Assembly: GCF_000816085.1 (NCBI RefSeq) | Contig: NZ_CP008747.1 | Location: 620,001-684,000, forward strand | Source of the DNA: Staphylococcus hyicus | GTDB taxonomy: Bacteria; Bacillota; Bacilli; Staphylococcales; Staphylococcaceae | DNA: 64,000 bases | Reading direction: 5' to 3' | Shown here: in pieces, positions 19,738 to 28,237 of the stretch | Layout: every line of letters begins with the position of its first letter | Position numbering within the stretch: the first letter of the stretch is position 1 | Position numbers and translations under genes: made by a program | The notes under the pieces: model-generated | What the model was told of the DNA's origin: nothing | Database searches by the model: none | What the model saw: the letters and a program-made list of their open reading frames with translations, nothing else

Positions 19738-20700
19738 ATGCTACGACAAATTGGACAATTTGCTTCAAAAACATTTTTAGTATGGATGCTACTGACAAGT
19801 TTTTTAGGGTTTATCGTGCCATCCGCATTTACTCATTTTGCACCGTGGATTCCTTATTTATTAGGTGTGGTTATGTTAGGAATGGGGTTATCCATTCGAT
19901 TGGATGATTTTAAAATTGTATTTAAGTACCCAAAACCTGTCATCATTGGCGTAGTCTTACAATATACGATTATGCCATTATTAGCTTATTTAATCGTAAA
20001 ATTATTTCATTTATCCCCAGAAGTTGCCATTGGAGTCTTACTCGTTGGATGCTGTCCGGGTGGAACTTCAAGCAACGTCATTAGCTATTTAGCAAAAGCC
20101 AATGTGGCGTTATCAGTGGCTGTAACATCAGTGTCTACGATTTTATCACCATTTGTAACACCGTCACTGATGTTTTTGATGGCGCATCAATGGATGGACG
20201 TCTCATTTTTGAGTATGTTTGAATCGGTTTCAAAAGTGGTGCTTATCCCTATCATTGCGGGGTTAATCATTCAAAGAGTCTTTTATAAAGCTGCTGAAAA
20301 AGCAGACGATATTTTACCGTTAGTATCTGTCGTTGCGATTTCAATTATATTAGGTACGGTTGTCGCGAGTAGCAAGACTTTAATTATTGAAACAGGATTA
20401 CTTATTTTTGCTGTGGTGATTTTACATAACGTATTAGGCTATTTAATCGGCTACACACTTTCAGCATTATTTAAATTAACCTATGAGGATAAAAAAACAT
20501 TATCGATTGAAGTGGGGATGCAAAATTCAAGTTTAGCAGCCTCATTAGCTACTGTTCATTTTAATCCTTTAGCTGCAGTGCCAGGAGCAGTTTTTAGTTT
20601 TGTTCATTGTATTACTGGACCAACACTCGCACGCTATTGGTCATCACAATATGATAAGCGACAAAAAAATGTAACACCATTGAAACATCGTAAAGCATAA
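19738..20700 (+). CDS. Bile acid:sodium symporter family (BASS) transporter
   Basis: 320-aa membrane protein with about ten helices and BASS-family motifs LLVGCCPGGTSSNVISYLAK and IEVGMQNSSLAASLA, which form the Na+ and substrate site in characterised members. Bacterial homologs carry various organic anions; substrate here unknown. The GTG at 19729 is in frame but the ATG at 19738, spaced from GAGGTG, is preferred. Single gene with its own terminator. Confidence 0.92.
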   Translation: MLRQIGQFASKTFLVWMLLTSFLGFIVPSAFTHFAPWIPYLLGVVMLGMGLSIRLDDFKIVFKYPKPVIIGVVLQYTIMPLLAYLIVKLFHLSPEVAIGVLLVGCCPGGTSSNVISYLAKANVALSVAVTSVSTILSPFVTPSLMFLMAHQWMDVSFLSMFESVSKVVLIPIIAGLIIQRVFYKAAEKADDILPLVSVVAISIILGTVVASSKTLIIETGLLIFAVVILHNVLGYLIGYTLSALFKLTYEDKKTLSIEVGMQNSSLAASLATVHFNPLAAVPGAVFSFVHCITGPTLARYWSSQYDKRQKNVTPLKHRKA

Positions 20701-20727
20701 CATTGATGTGACTTAAATTAAATCATG

Positions 20728-20775
20728 AAAGGTATATTGTTTGGAGGAAAAGCTCGAACGGATATACCTTTTGTT
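20728..20775 (+). terminator. Intrinsic terminator
   Basis: Stem AAAGGTATAT/ATATACCTTT with a 24-nt loop, then TTG TTTC. Confidence 0.65.
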
Positions 20776-20858
20776 TCGGTCTTCTTTACTTTTGAATTAG
20801 GTTGTGCGAAAATATTTTTAAATTACTAGCAAATTTCAACGTGAAAGGATTTGAAAAT

Positions 20859-21128
20859 ATGGTGACCAAATTATTTCATAATTATTTTATTACCTTCACG
20901 CTGCTTCTAACGATGATGATTCTTTCAATCGGTTTTATTAATCAATACGATAATGGTTTAATGTTATTAATTGTAGTAACCATTGTTATAACTTTAGTTA
21001 ACTTTTTGATTGAAACATGGTTACTTAAATCACAACTATCAATGCGAAAATTGCGATTCGTCCAAACTTTAGCATTCCCTTTGTCAATTATTGTTATCGG
21101 AATGACGTGTTTTATGATGCTGAGGTAA
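20859..21128 (+). CDS. Small membrane protein, 89 aa
   Basis: Three predicted membrane helices joined by short loops (IETWLLKSQLSMRKLR between the second and third). No family recognised. The in-frame ATG at 20802 is weak; GAAAGGATTTGAAAAT before 20859 supports the later start. It is followed after 69 bases by the VOC gene and probably cotranscribed with it. Confidence 0.65.
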   Translation: MVTKLFHNYFITFTLLLTMMILSIGFINQYDNGLMLLIVVTIVITLVNFLIETWLLKSQLSMRKLRFVQTLAFPLSIIVIGMTCFMMLR

Positions 21129-21197
21129 AAGGATTGAATGTTGGCGTTAATTGGGCATGAAAAGTATACTTTGATGATATGTAAAGGAGTGAGTCAT

Positions 21198-22028
21198 TTG
21201 TCTACAATTATAGGTCATCATCATATCTCCATGTATACGAAAAATATATCACAAAATAAGGCATTTTATTTAGATGTTTTAGGATTGAATTTAATTAAAG
21301 AAACTGTCAATCAAGATGATACAACTATGCCCCATATCTTTTACGGTAATTGTAGTGGAGATCCTGGTACGTTATTGACGTTTTTTGAAATCCCGCAAGC
21401 AGGATCAATGCGCAAAGGGACGAATATGATTGCAAGAATAGGACTACTTGTAGAAAATAGCGAAGTTCTAGAGGCTTTTGATAACATATTACAAAATCAT
21501 GGTATATCCACTAAACGTGGGACGTATTTAAACCAAGATGCACTGTATTTTGATGATCCCGAATCGCTTTCATTTGTACTGATTGCGAATGACGATTACC
21601 TAACGCCGGCTTATTGGACAACATCTAATACAACTACATCCAATGGGCATCCCTCTATTATAGGGATAGGACCCATCGAAATTCATGTAGAAGACATTGC
21701 AACGACAGTGGGCTATCTTACAAAGCAGTTGGGGTTTAACAAACGTGAAACGATTGCTAACCATGTATATACCTTAAATGATAAAGGCTTATATACGGAT
21801 GTTGTAGTGATACAAAAAAGAGGTTCAAGTGTCAAACCAGGCAAAGGCTATGTGCATCATCATGCTTTCGCAACAACAAAAGCGAATTTGTTTGATCTCG
21901 TAAAACGTCATGATTATTTATCAGGACATCATTCAGGTATCATTGATCGTAAATGGTTTCAATCTTTATATTATCAACACAATTATATCACATACGAATT
22001 TGCGACAATGGAACCAGGATTTAATTGA
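21198..22028 (+). CDS. VOC-family protein (ring-cleaving dioxygenase/MhqO-like), TTG start
   Basis: 276-aa protein with two glyoxalase/bleomycin-resistance/dioxygenase repeats. The metal-ligand pattern is visible: GHHHISMYT at the start of module 1, VHHHAFAT in module 2 and a Glu in ITYEFAT at the end. Related staphylococcal and bacillar proteins are annotated as hydroquinone/catechol ring-cleaving dioxygenases (Mhq system). I place the start at a TTG (21198) because AAAGGAG lies 9 bases upstream and the protein begins like the family (STIIGHHHIS); upstream ATGs lack a ribosome site. Confidence 0.85.
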   Translation: MSTIIGHHHISMYTKNISQNKAFYLDVLGLNLIKETVNQDDTTMPHIFYGNCSGDPGTLLTFFEIPQAGSMRKGTNMIARIGLLVENSEVLEAFDNILQNHGISTKRGTYLNQDALYFDDPESLSFVLIANDDYLTPAYWTTSNTTTSNGHPSIIGIGPIEIHVEDIATTVGYLTKQLGFNKRETIANHVYTLNDKGLYTDVVVIQKRGSSVKPGKGYVHHHAFATTKANLFDLVKRHDYLSGHHSGIIDRKWFQSLYYQHNYITYEFATMEPGFN

Positions 22029-22090
22029 TACGTGAACCGTATGTTTAGATTTGCTACACTGAAAGTAAACAGTTTTCTAGGAGGCGCAAC

Positions 22091-22735
22091 ATGTATCGAG
22101 CAGTTATTTTTGATTTTGATGGCACGATTATTGATACAGAACAACATCTTTATGAAGTTATTAACGCACATTTAATTCAAGCGAATGAAACCCCCGTCTC
22201 ATTAGCGTTTTATAGAGCCAATATTGGTGGACGTGCACGCGCATTACATGACCATTTAATTGAAATCTTTGGCGATGATAAAGTACGAGAGATTTATCAA
22301 GTACATCACAATCGTGCTGGCCAATTACCGCTACGTCCAGGAATTAAATCGCTAATGGAACAGCTTCATGCGCGTCATTTTCCTATGGCAATTGCCACAA
22401 GTAGTGCACGCGCAGATATTGAACCTATCGTAGATGCACTCGGCATCAAACCTTATATTAAAGTGATTAAGGGAAGAGAAGATGTGTCAGAGGTGAAACC
22501 AGATCCTGAATTATATTTAAGTGCCGTTCAAGCATTAAACTTTAGCCCAACCTATTGTTTGGCGATAGAAGACTCTGTGAATGGAGCTACCGCTGCAGCA
22601 ACGGCAGGATTAGATGTTATTGTGAACACCAATCCTATGACGGAAGTGAGTGATTTTTCTTCTATAGCACTTCTGGATAAAGATATTGATTTATCGCAAA
22701 TTATTAAACGTTATTTTCAAGGTGGTACAACATGA
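22091..22735 (+). CDS. HAD-family hydrolase (beta-phosphoglucomutase/YhcW-like)
   Basis: 214-aa subclass IA HAD phosphatase. Motif I FDFDGTIIDTE (residues 6-16), motif II ATSSAR, the Lys of motif III and motif IV AIEDSVNGATAAATAGL are all present. The helical cap lies at about residues 17-85. Substrate is unknown; family members act on sugar phosphates. The last codons overlap the start of the next small gene by four bases. Confidence 0.9.
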   Translation: MYRAVIFDFDGTIIDTEQHLYEVINAHLIQANETPVSLAFYRANIGGRARALHDHLIEIFGDDKVREIYQVHHNRAGQLPLRPGIKSLMEQLHARHFPMAIATSSARADIEPIVDALGIKPYIKVIKGREDVSEVKPDPELYLSAVQALNFSPTYCLAIEDSVNGATAAATAGLDVIVNTNPMTEVSDFSSIALLDKDIDLSQIIKRYFQGGTT

Positions 22736-22923
22736 GTGTAGAAATGATACTTTTCTTTATTGTTGCTCCCCTCATTATCGTCTTTGGGAATTTAGTGTTG
22801 GCACCTAAGTTTCAACGTCATATCCCAATGCGTGTCCATGTGACATCGTGTATCATTGGATTGTTACTTTACACGGTGGGCGCAGCATTAGCTTACTATT
22901 TTTTATTGCAAGGAAAAATATAA
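22732..22923 (+). CDS. Small membrane protein, 63 aa
   Basis: Two predicted membrane helices; no family recognised. It overlaps the HAD gene end (ATGA-type overlap) with AAGGTGG upstream, so it is translationally coupled. A terminator follows. Confidence 0.7.
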   Translation: MSVEMILFFIVAPLIIVFGNLVLAPKFQRHIPMRVHVTSCIIGLLLYTVGAALAYYFLLQGKI

Positions 22924-22929
22924 AAAGAA

Positions 22930-22972
22930 CCTTCAAAATCCGAGGATGCTTACGGAATTTGAAGGCTTTTAT
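22930..22972. terminator. Intrinsic terminator
   Basis: Stem CCTTCAAAATCCG/CGGAATTTGAAGG (one wobble) followed by CTTTTATTTTTATT; lies between convergent genes. Confidence 0.8.
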
Positions 22973-22977
22973 TTTTA

Positions 22978-23160
22978 TTAAGTTAAAAGTACAAGTGCGG
23001 CAATAACTAGGACTAGTAGAATCGCGTCAACACCTACCATCAGTGCGTATCGTGTCGATGGTGCTTGGTGCTGTTTTGCTTTATATAACATATAGATATT
23101 AGGGACAAAACTAAGTAAAAGTATGATAATTATCAAGATACCTATTGTTTGTGTCGACAT
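22978..23160 (-). CDS. Small membrane protein, 60 aa
   Basis: Two hydrophobic helices separated by a basic loop (YKAKQHQAPSTRY). AAAGGAG precedes the ATG. It directly follows the 112-aa membrane gene (2-base gap), so both form one transcription unit. Function unknown. Confidence 0.7.
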   Translation of the reverse strand: MSTQTIGILIIIILLLSFVPNIYMLYKAKQHQAPSTRYALMVGVDAILLVLVIAALVLLT

Positions 23161-23162
23161 TA

Positions 23163-23501
23163 TTAATATCTCCTTTTAAACCATCCAATGAAGTAGCCAA
23201 TAAGTAACGCAAGTAACAAGCCTAAAGCGAAACCTAAGAGGGGTAATTGTATCATATTACCTATTAATAGGCCGATGATTAAACAAATGATTAAAGGTGG
23301 TCCATACTGGCGCTTGCGTTCATCAGAATTTAAAATGCTAAAAAGTATGATATATAGAACATAAAAAATTATAGTAAATAAAAGTGAACGTAATAGTATG
23401 TTACCTAAATCACTATGGTTTTGAATCATATTGATGATAAAAAATAAAATACCTATTAAAACGGCACTGACTGCGCCACGTATGAATCGACTTTTTTCCA
23501 T
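23163..23501 (-). CDS. Small membrane protein, 112 aa
   Basis: Four predicted membrane helices, the last two Gly/Leu-rich. The ATG at 23501 is preceded by GAAGGAG and is preferred over an upstream in-frame ATG at 23516. No family recognised. First gene of a two-gene unit with the 60-aa protein. Confidence 0.7.
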   Translation of the reverse strand: MEKSRFIRGAVSAVLIGILFFIINMIQNHSDLGNILLRSLLFTIIFYVLYIILFSILNSDERKRQYGPPLIICLIIGLLIGNMIQLPLLGFALGLLLALLIGYFIGWFKRRY

Positions 23502-23554
23502 AATATACTCCTTCAATGGATTTTTAATCCATTATAACATAGACATGAGGCGCT

Positions 23555-24385
23555 TTACTTGAAGCGATTTGCTTTAAATTGACCATGATCATTTAAATAT
23601 GCGTAGAATAATCCTATGATTAATCCACCACCGATATAATTGCCGATAAAGGCTGCGACTATATTTTTTAATACAGGCCATAACGTCATATGGTCTAATT
23701 GATACAGAAGACCTGCAGCAAATAGACATGCATTATAAATGACATGTTCATATCCCATAAATGCAAATATTGTAACACCAAACATCATGACAAACATTTT
23801 AGCTAAAATATCATCGATTTGCATGGCAATGACTAAAGTAATATTTATGAAAAAGTTGGCGAAGATAGCTCGAACCAAAATATTATGAAACGAATAGCTA
23901 TGGATTTTTGTCACTATTATTTTATCGAGTAGTGTAACCATCTCCGGTGTGATGACATCACTGGCACGCATTAAACTAAAAAGTACAAAGGCACCGATGA
24001 CATTTCCTATAAAACATAATAAAAAAATGTGGCCGACGCGATAAGGTTTTATCAGTTTATAATATAAACCAACTGTGAAATACATAAAGTTACTGGTTAA
24101 GAGTTCTGAATTGGTGAATAAAATTAAGACAAGTGCAAAACTAAAGGCGATAGCGCTGATCATGTTCACAATGCCAACGCCTAAATCAGGGGCAAATGTC
24201 GTTTTAACCATTAATACAAATACACTTATAATGCTAATAATGAATCCAGCCATCATCGCACGTAGCAAATACCGTTTAAAATAAAAGCTTTCTAAAATAT
24301 CTTTCGTTTGTATTGTATCTATAATATTCGCAATCCATGCGCGTCCGTAAAAAATCTTATCCCATTTTATGTTTTTATCCTCCAT
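23555..24385 (-). CDS. Formate/nitrite transporter (FNT) family channel
   Basis: 276-aa protein of the FocA/NirC family with six helices and FNT-type segments NSELLTSNFMYF and FIGNYIGGGLIIG. It moves formate, nitrite or similar small monovalent anions across the membrane. The start at 24385 has AAAGGAG upstream; in-frame codons further up lie in the promoter. Its promoter (TTCACA, 17 bp, TATAAT on the minus strand) is overlapped by a perfect Rex-type operator, which argues for a fermentation-linked role, most simply formate. The window also encodes formate dehydrogenase. Confidence 0.93.
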   Translation of the reverse strand: MEDKNIKWDKIFYGRAWIANIIDTIQTKDILESFYFKRYLLRAMMAGFIISIISVFVLMVKTTFAPDLGVGIVNMISAIAFSFALVLILFTNSELLTSNFMYFTVGLYYKLIKPYRVGHIFLLCFIGNVIGAFVLFSLMRASDVITPEMVTLLDKIIVTKIHSYSFHNILVRAIFANFFINITLVIAMQIDDILAKMFVMMFGVTIFAFMGYEHVIYNACLFAAGLLYQLDHMTLWPVLKNIVAAFIGNYIGGGLIIGLFYAYLNDHGQFKANRFK

Positions 24386-24418
24386 AAGACACACTCCTTT
24401 TATAAGATATACCTCAAC

Positions 24419-24447
24419 ATTATAAAGGGACAAACTAAATTTGTGAA
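24419..24447 (-). promoter_or_regulatory. Promoter of the FNT gene
   Basis: On the minus strand TTCACA (24447-24442) and TATAAT (24424-24419) are separated by 17 bp, 34 bases upstream of the start codon. Confidence 0.8.
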
Positions 24448-24458
24448 TATAATCACAA
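24441..24458. promoter_or_regulatory. Rex-type operator overlapping the FNT -35 box
   Basis: TTGTGAATATAATCACAA is a perfect TTGTGA-N6-TCACAA palindrome, the established Rex consensus in staphylococci. Rex releases DNA at high NADH, so the FNT gene should be induced under oxygen limitation. Confidence 0.88.
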
Positions 24459-24512
24459 TATTTTTTTGGCAGTAATCCCATAACATGAAGTTGTGCAAGT
24501 GAATAATATTTT

Positions 24513-24528
24513 ATAAAAGCGTTTTCAT
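24513..24528 (+). promoter_or_regulatory. Candidate cre (CcpA) site in the FNT/permease region
   Basis: ATAAAAGCGTTTTCAT matches WTGNNARCGNWWWCAW except for one base (A for G at position 3). It lies midway between the divergent genes. Confidence 0.5.
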
Positions 24529-24595
24529 GACGCTTTAAAGGCGCAAAGCTTTATCACTTTGTAATATTGTATAGATTCAAAATGTAAAATATATT

Positions 24596-24613
24596 TTGTG
24601 AAAGCACTTACAA
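24596..24613. promoter_or_regulatory. Second, imperfect Rex-like site
   Basis: TTGTGA-N6-TTACAA differs from the Rex consensus by one base. It lies upstream of the permease promoter (TATAAT at 24652-24657). Confidence 0.45.
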
Positions 24614-24715
24614 AAAATTAAAAATACACTTTTCAGTTTTCAAAATTGTAGTATAATAGCGACATGACGGAAAAATAAGAAAACCCTTATAATATTAAGG
24701 AGATGGGGAGTTATC

Positions 24716-26107
24716 ATGAAAGATAATCAAGAGTTACACAGAGGGCTGAGTTCGAGGCAAATTCAAATGATCGCACTTGGCGGTACGATTGGTGTAGGAC
24801 TGTTCATGGGGGCATCGAGCACGATTAAATGGACAGGACCAGCAGTTATTTTCGCATACTTAATTGCCGGAATTTTCCTATTTTTAGTAATGCGTGCAAT
24901 GGGAGAAATGGTTTATTTATATCCGACGACAGGTTCATTTGCGAACTATGCAACGGACTACATACATCCTGTGGCAGGGTATGTCACGTCATGGGCAAAC
25001 ATATTCCAATGGATTGTAGTAGGGATGTCTGAAGTTATCGCTGTTGGAGAATATATGAATTATTGGTGGCCTGAGTTACCAACGTGGATACCAGGCGTCA
25101 TCGTAGTTGTTTTACTTGCTGCAGCGAATGCAGTGTCAGTTAAAGCGTTTGGAGAATTTGAATTCTGGTTTGCAACAATCAAAATTGTCACAATTATTTT
25201 AATGATTATTGCAGGTTTCGGTTTAATTTTCTTTGGACTTGGAAATGGTGGAAATCCAATTGGGTTAAGCAATTTATGGGCGCACGATGGCTTTTTACCG
25301 AATGGTATTATGGGCTTTTTCTTTGCTTTATCTATTGTTATTGGTTCGTATCAAGGTGTGGAATTAATCGGTATTACAGCTGGTGAAACGAAAAATCCTC
25401 AAAAGAATATTAAACGTGCAGTGAATGGTGTCATTTGGCGTATCTTAATTTTCTATATTGGTGCTATTTTCGTCATCGTAACGGTTTATCCTTGGGATCA
25501 ATTACAAGATATTGGTAGTCCTTTCGTAGCCACTTTCTCTAAAGTAGGTATTACGATTGCTGCTGGATTAATTAACTTTGTCGTAATCACAGCAGCGATG
25601 TCTGGATGTAATGCGGGGATATTTAGTTCAAGCCGTATGATTTATACGTTAGCACAACATGGTCATTTACCTAAAATCTTTACGCGTGTTATGAAAAATG
25701 GCGTTCCTTTTTATACAGTCATTGCTGTATCTATCGGTATTTTCATAGGAGTTATTTTAAATGTTGTTTTACCATTAGTGATTGATGGTGCAGAAAACAT
25801 TTTCGTATATGTGTATAGCGCTTCAATTTTACCGGGTATGATTCCATGGTTTATGATTTTATTCAGTCATATTCAATTTAGAAAAAAATATCCTGAAAAA
25901 ATAAAAGATCATCCTTTTAAAATGCCATTTGCTCCATTTTCTAATTACTTAACAATTGCATTTTTAGTACTTGTTTTAATTGGAATGGTGATTAATGGTG
26001 AAACACGTGTCTCTGTAATTATTGGTTTTGTTTTCTTAGGTTTTATGGCACTTTTCTTCTTTATGAGAGGTTATCATAAACTGAGTAAAGAAGAGTTTAA
26101 ACTATAA
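24716..26107 (+). CDS. Amino acid permease (APC superfamily, CycA/AapA-like)
   Basis: 463-aa transporter with twelve predicted helices and the amino-acid/polyamine/organocation signature: RGLSSRQIQMIALGGTIGVG (residues ~9-28), TGPAVIFAYL, MGEM and PTTGSFANYA. Best fit is the amino acid transporter subfamily of CycA/AapA (D-alanine, D-serine, glycine) and RocE-type permeases; exact substrate cannot be settled. AAGGAGATGG precedes the ATG. A cre-like and a Rex-like element lie in the 330-bp region upstream. Confidence 0.9.
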   Translation: MKDNQELHRGLSSRQIQMIALGGTIGVGLFMGASSTIKWTGPAVIFAYLIAGIFLFLVMRAMGEMVYLYPTTGSFANYATDYIHPVAGYVTSWANIFQWIVVGMSEVIAVGEYMNYWWPELPTWIPGVIVVVLLAAANAVSVKAFGEFEFWFATIKIVTIILMIIAGFGLIFFGLGNGGNPIGLSNLWAHDGFLPNGIMGFFFALSIVIGSYQGVELIGITAGETKNPQKNIKRAVNGVIWRILIFYIGAIFVIVTVYPWDQLQDIGSPFVATFSKVGITIAAGLINFVVITAAMSGCNAGIFSSSRMIYTLAQHGHLPKIFTRVMKNGVPFYTVIAVSIGIFIGVILNVVLPLVIDGAENIFVYVYSASILPGMIPWFMILFSHIQFRKKYPEKIKDHPFKMPFAPFSNYLTIAFLVLVLIGMVINGETRVSVIIGFVFLGFMALFFFMRGYHKLSKEEFKL

Positions 26108-26149
26108 ATATAAATGTAATTGGCGTGTGTTTAAAATAATATAAAAAGT

Positions 26150-26196
26150 CCCTCAAAATGTGTTTGTTTGCCTAACAGATTTTGAGGGGCTTCTTA
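26150..26196 (+). terminator. Intrinsic terminator after amino acid permease
   Basis: Stem CCCTCAAAAT/ATTTTGAGGG followed by GCTTCTT. Confidence 0.7.
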
Positions 26197-26490
26197 ATGT
26201 TTACGTAATGAATAAAGACGGCATGATGATTGTCCAAATTGGTCGAGAAGACTTGTTGGCGATGCACATAAATAGTTGAGAATAAAGCCACTGACATATG
26301 CAACAAGTAATACTGCTAGGTAGCCTAGAAACATATGATGGGTAATTAATGGAAGTAAAGAGAGACTACTAGGGCAAATGGCATCTGCACAGATGTTTCC
26401 AATCCCACCTATATCTGCTCCGCCGATATCGCTAGCGATACAAGCCGTTACTATTGGTAAAGTGAGAGCATAAATACGGGGGTTTTCTAA
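26194..26490 (-). pseudogene. C-terminal remnant of a membrane transporter, possibly fructose-type PTS IIC
   Basis: On the minus strand the frame ending in TAA at 26194-26196 reads ENPRIYALTLPIV, then Gly-rich GGADIGGIGN, then LSLLPLI, LGYLAVLLVAYVSGFIL and a polar end. The order Gly-rich segment, PLI, LGYLxA helix resembles the end of FruA-type EIIC domains. A stop codon lies immediately upstream in frame and no start or ribosome site is present, so the 5' part is lost. The family match is tentative. Confidence 0.45.
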
Positions 26491-26493
26491 TAC

Positions 26494-26973
26494 CTAAGTA
26501 ACCCTTCGTAAATAGGGCAGTAAAAAGATGCTTCCGGGATAAAAGCATCAATGTTCGCTTTTGAATGGGAATGACGTATGCACGCGTTTTGTTCTTGAAA
26601 AAGGCGCGACTTAATCCTGTCTCTAGGTGCGGATAATAATTATGCAAGTATATTAAATGTGGTTGGATGTGTGAATGACTTTAAATGATATATAGAAAAT
26701 GTTCAGAAATCATGCTAGCATTGATGCAATTTTGATAATCCTGTCGGTTACTAAAGAAAGCGAGGTCCCTTCATCAATGCGAATCTTACATTGAAGCGTG
26801 GGAAGTTGGAAAGTTTCGTAAATAACTGTGGTGTGATCCCTAATTCGGTTGTATCAAAAATAAGTGTTACCTCATAGTGTGATAATAAGGTGAATAACGT
26901 CTCAAATTATGAAGGTACATGATGTTTTTCAAATATAAGAAGAAATGATAAAAAAGCTTATATTTAACGGCCT
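26494..26973 (-). other. Non-coding, decayed region
   Basis: No intact gene. On the minus strand one frame around 26745-26905 reads a protein-like stretch (ETLFTLLSHYEVTLIFDTTE and onward to MKGPRF) closed by stops at both ends; other short frames look residual. Together with the transporter remnant it suggests a degenerated minus-strand operon. I cannot name the ancestor. Confidence 0.45.
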
Positions 26974-27312
26974 TTATGAATGTAGATGTGTCTTTGTGTG
27001 TAAAATGACGTCAATATAACTTTGCGTGACACACATTTGATTTCCTACATCGATTTGTGTTAATGGGTTGTGATAAAGGTGATGAATACAATGATAAAAA
27101 GTGGCATACTCATAAGGTGGACATTGAGTGATGGAGTCAGGATGAGGTAAGGTTTTGTAAAGCGTGGCTAATTTTGTATGAAGTTGATGCAAGGTGGTTT
27201 GTGCCTCAGAGGGGTTGTTTAAATAGGTGAGTTGAAACGATAAGGCCATTTTATGACAATCGTTTAAAATCATCGAAGCCTCGTAGAATGTTGGAACAGT
27301 TTGTTGATTCAT
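26974..27312 (-). CDS. Hypothetical protein, 112 aa
   Basis: A soluble His- and Thr-rich protein (many HxLH and HPxS pairs), no domain recognised. GAAAGGAAAACAACC precedes the ATG. It lies at the head of the decayed region on the same strand, so it may be an intact survivor or itself be decaying. Divergent from the CPBP protease gene with 94 bp between. Confidence 0.5.
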   Translation of the reverse strand: MNQQTVPTFYEASMILNDCHKMALSFQLTYLNNPSEAQTTLHQLHTKLATLYKTLPHPDSITQCPPYEYATFYHCIHHLYHNPLTQIDVGNQMCVTQSYIDVILHTKTHLHS

Positions 27313-27406
27313 GGTTGTTTTCCTTTCTGATTTTATATAGTATTATAACATATAAATATTTATTTTGAATATGTATATATATATCTTTATCAATTAGGAG
27401 GTTTTC

Positions 27407-28138
27407 ATGAGTAAATTTTATTGGAGTGATGTGAGATGGCATAATTTATGGCTCATACCCATTCTCTTTGTTTCAATGATCGCGAGTTTGATTTATATAA
27501 TGGTCAATGTAGCCATTTTTGAGATTCTGTTAAATTTGACTGATCAACCAATTGTTAATATTGAAGAAGCGATTGTTCTCGCACAATTATTTTCGTATAT
27601 CATGGTCATATTTGCATTTTTTTGTATAAATATCGATCTGTTGCGAACGTGGATGAAACAATGGTGGGACGGATTGAGGCGCTATTGGTTATGGATTATT
27701 GGTCTTTATATTGTTACGTTTGGTTTGTCTTGGATTTACGGAAATTTAAAAGAAATATTCCCATACATATTTACAACAGAAACAACACAAAATCAACAAA
27801 TGATTGAAGAAATGTTATCTATACCTGAGCTGATGATTTTTAACTTTCTATTAATCGTGATTGCGGGGCCTATTGTAGAGGAAATTTTCTTTAGACATAT
27901 TTTAATCGGTGAGTTAGGTAAAAAATTTAACTTTATTGCGATGAGTATCGTTTCTGTACTTTTGTTTTCTGCTATACATTTAGTGGACTTTTCAAACTGG
28001 TTTGAAATCATTGACTACTTAATCATTGCAATACCATTAGTCTATCTCTATATGAAAAGTGGTCGCAATTTAGGTGTGGCCTTTGCTTTTCATATTCTAA
28101 ATAATTTAATCTCATATTGTATTAGTATGTTAGTATAA
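27407..28138 (+). CDS. CPBP-family intramembrane metalloprotease
   Basis: 243-aa membrane protein with about seven helices and a complete CPBP (Abi/Rce1) active site: VEEIFFRHIL (EExxxR, residues ~160-169), FSAIHLVDF with the metal-type His, and AFHILNN (HxxxN) near the C-terminus. Family members cleave prenylated proteins or peptides; in staphylococci such proteins affect cell surface and agr peptide processing. Which member this is cannot be decided. TAGGAGG precedes the ATG. Confidence 0.9.
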   Translation: MSKFYWSDVRWHNLWLIPILFVSMIASLIYIMVNVAIFEILLNLTDQPIVNIEEAIVLAQLFSYIMVIFAFFCINIDLLRTWMKQWWDGLRRYWLWIIGLYIVTFGLSWIYGNLKEIFPYIFTTETTQNQQMIEEMLSIPELMIFNFLLIVIAGPIVEEIFFRHILIGELGKKFNFIAMSIVSVLLFSAIHLVDFSNWFEIIDYLIIAIPLVYLYMKSGRNLGVAFAFHILNNLISYCISMLV

Positions 28139-28160
28139 TGGCAAACTGAATATATATATA

Positions 28161-28203
28161 AGCCTTCAACATTACATGTAGATGAATGTTGAAGGCTATT
28201 CTT
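28161..28203 (+). terminator. Intrinsic terminator
   Basis: Perfect 13-bp stem AGCCTTCAACATT/AATGTTGAAGGCT then ATTCTT. Confidence 0.75.
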
Positions 28204-28237
28204 AAATGTAAATAAGAGGAGACATTTTATAATGGTC

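Noticed and set aside
23515-23534. Short palindrome AATGGATT/AATCCATT between FNT and the small membrane genes
   Set aside because: No T-run for a terminator and no promoter at the right distance; likely chance in AT-rich DNA.
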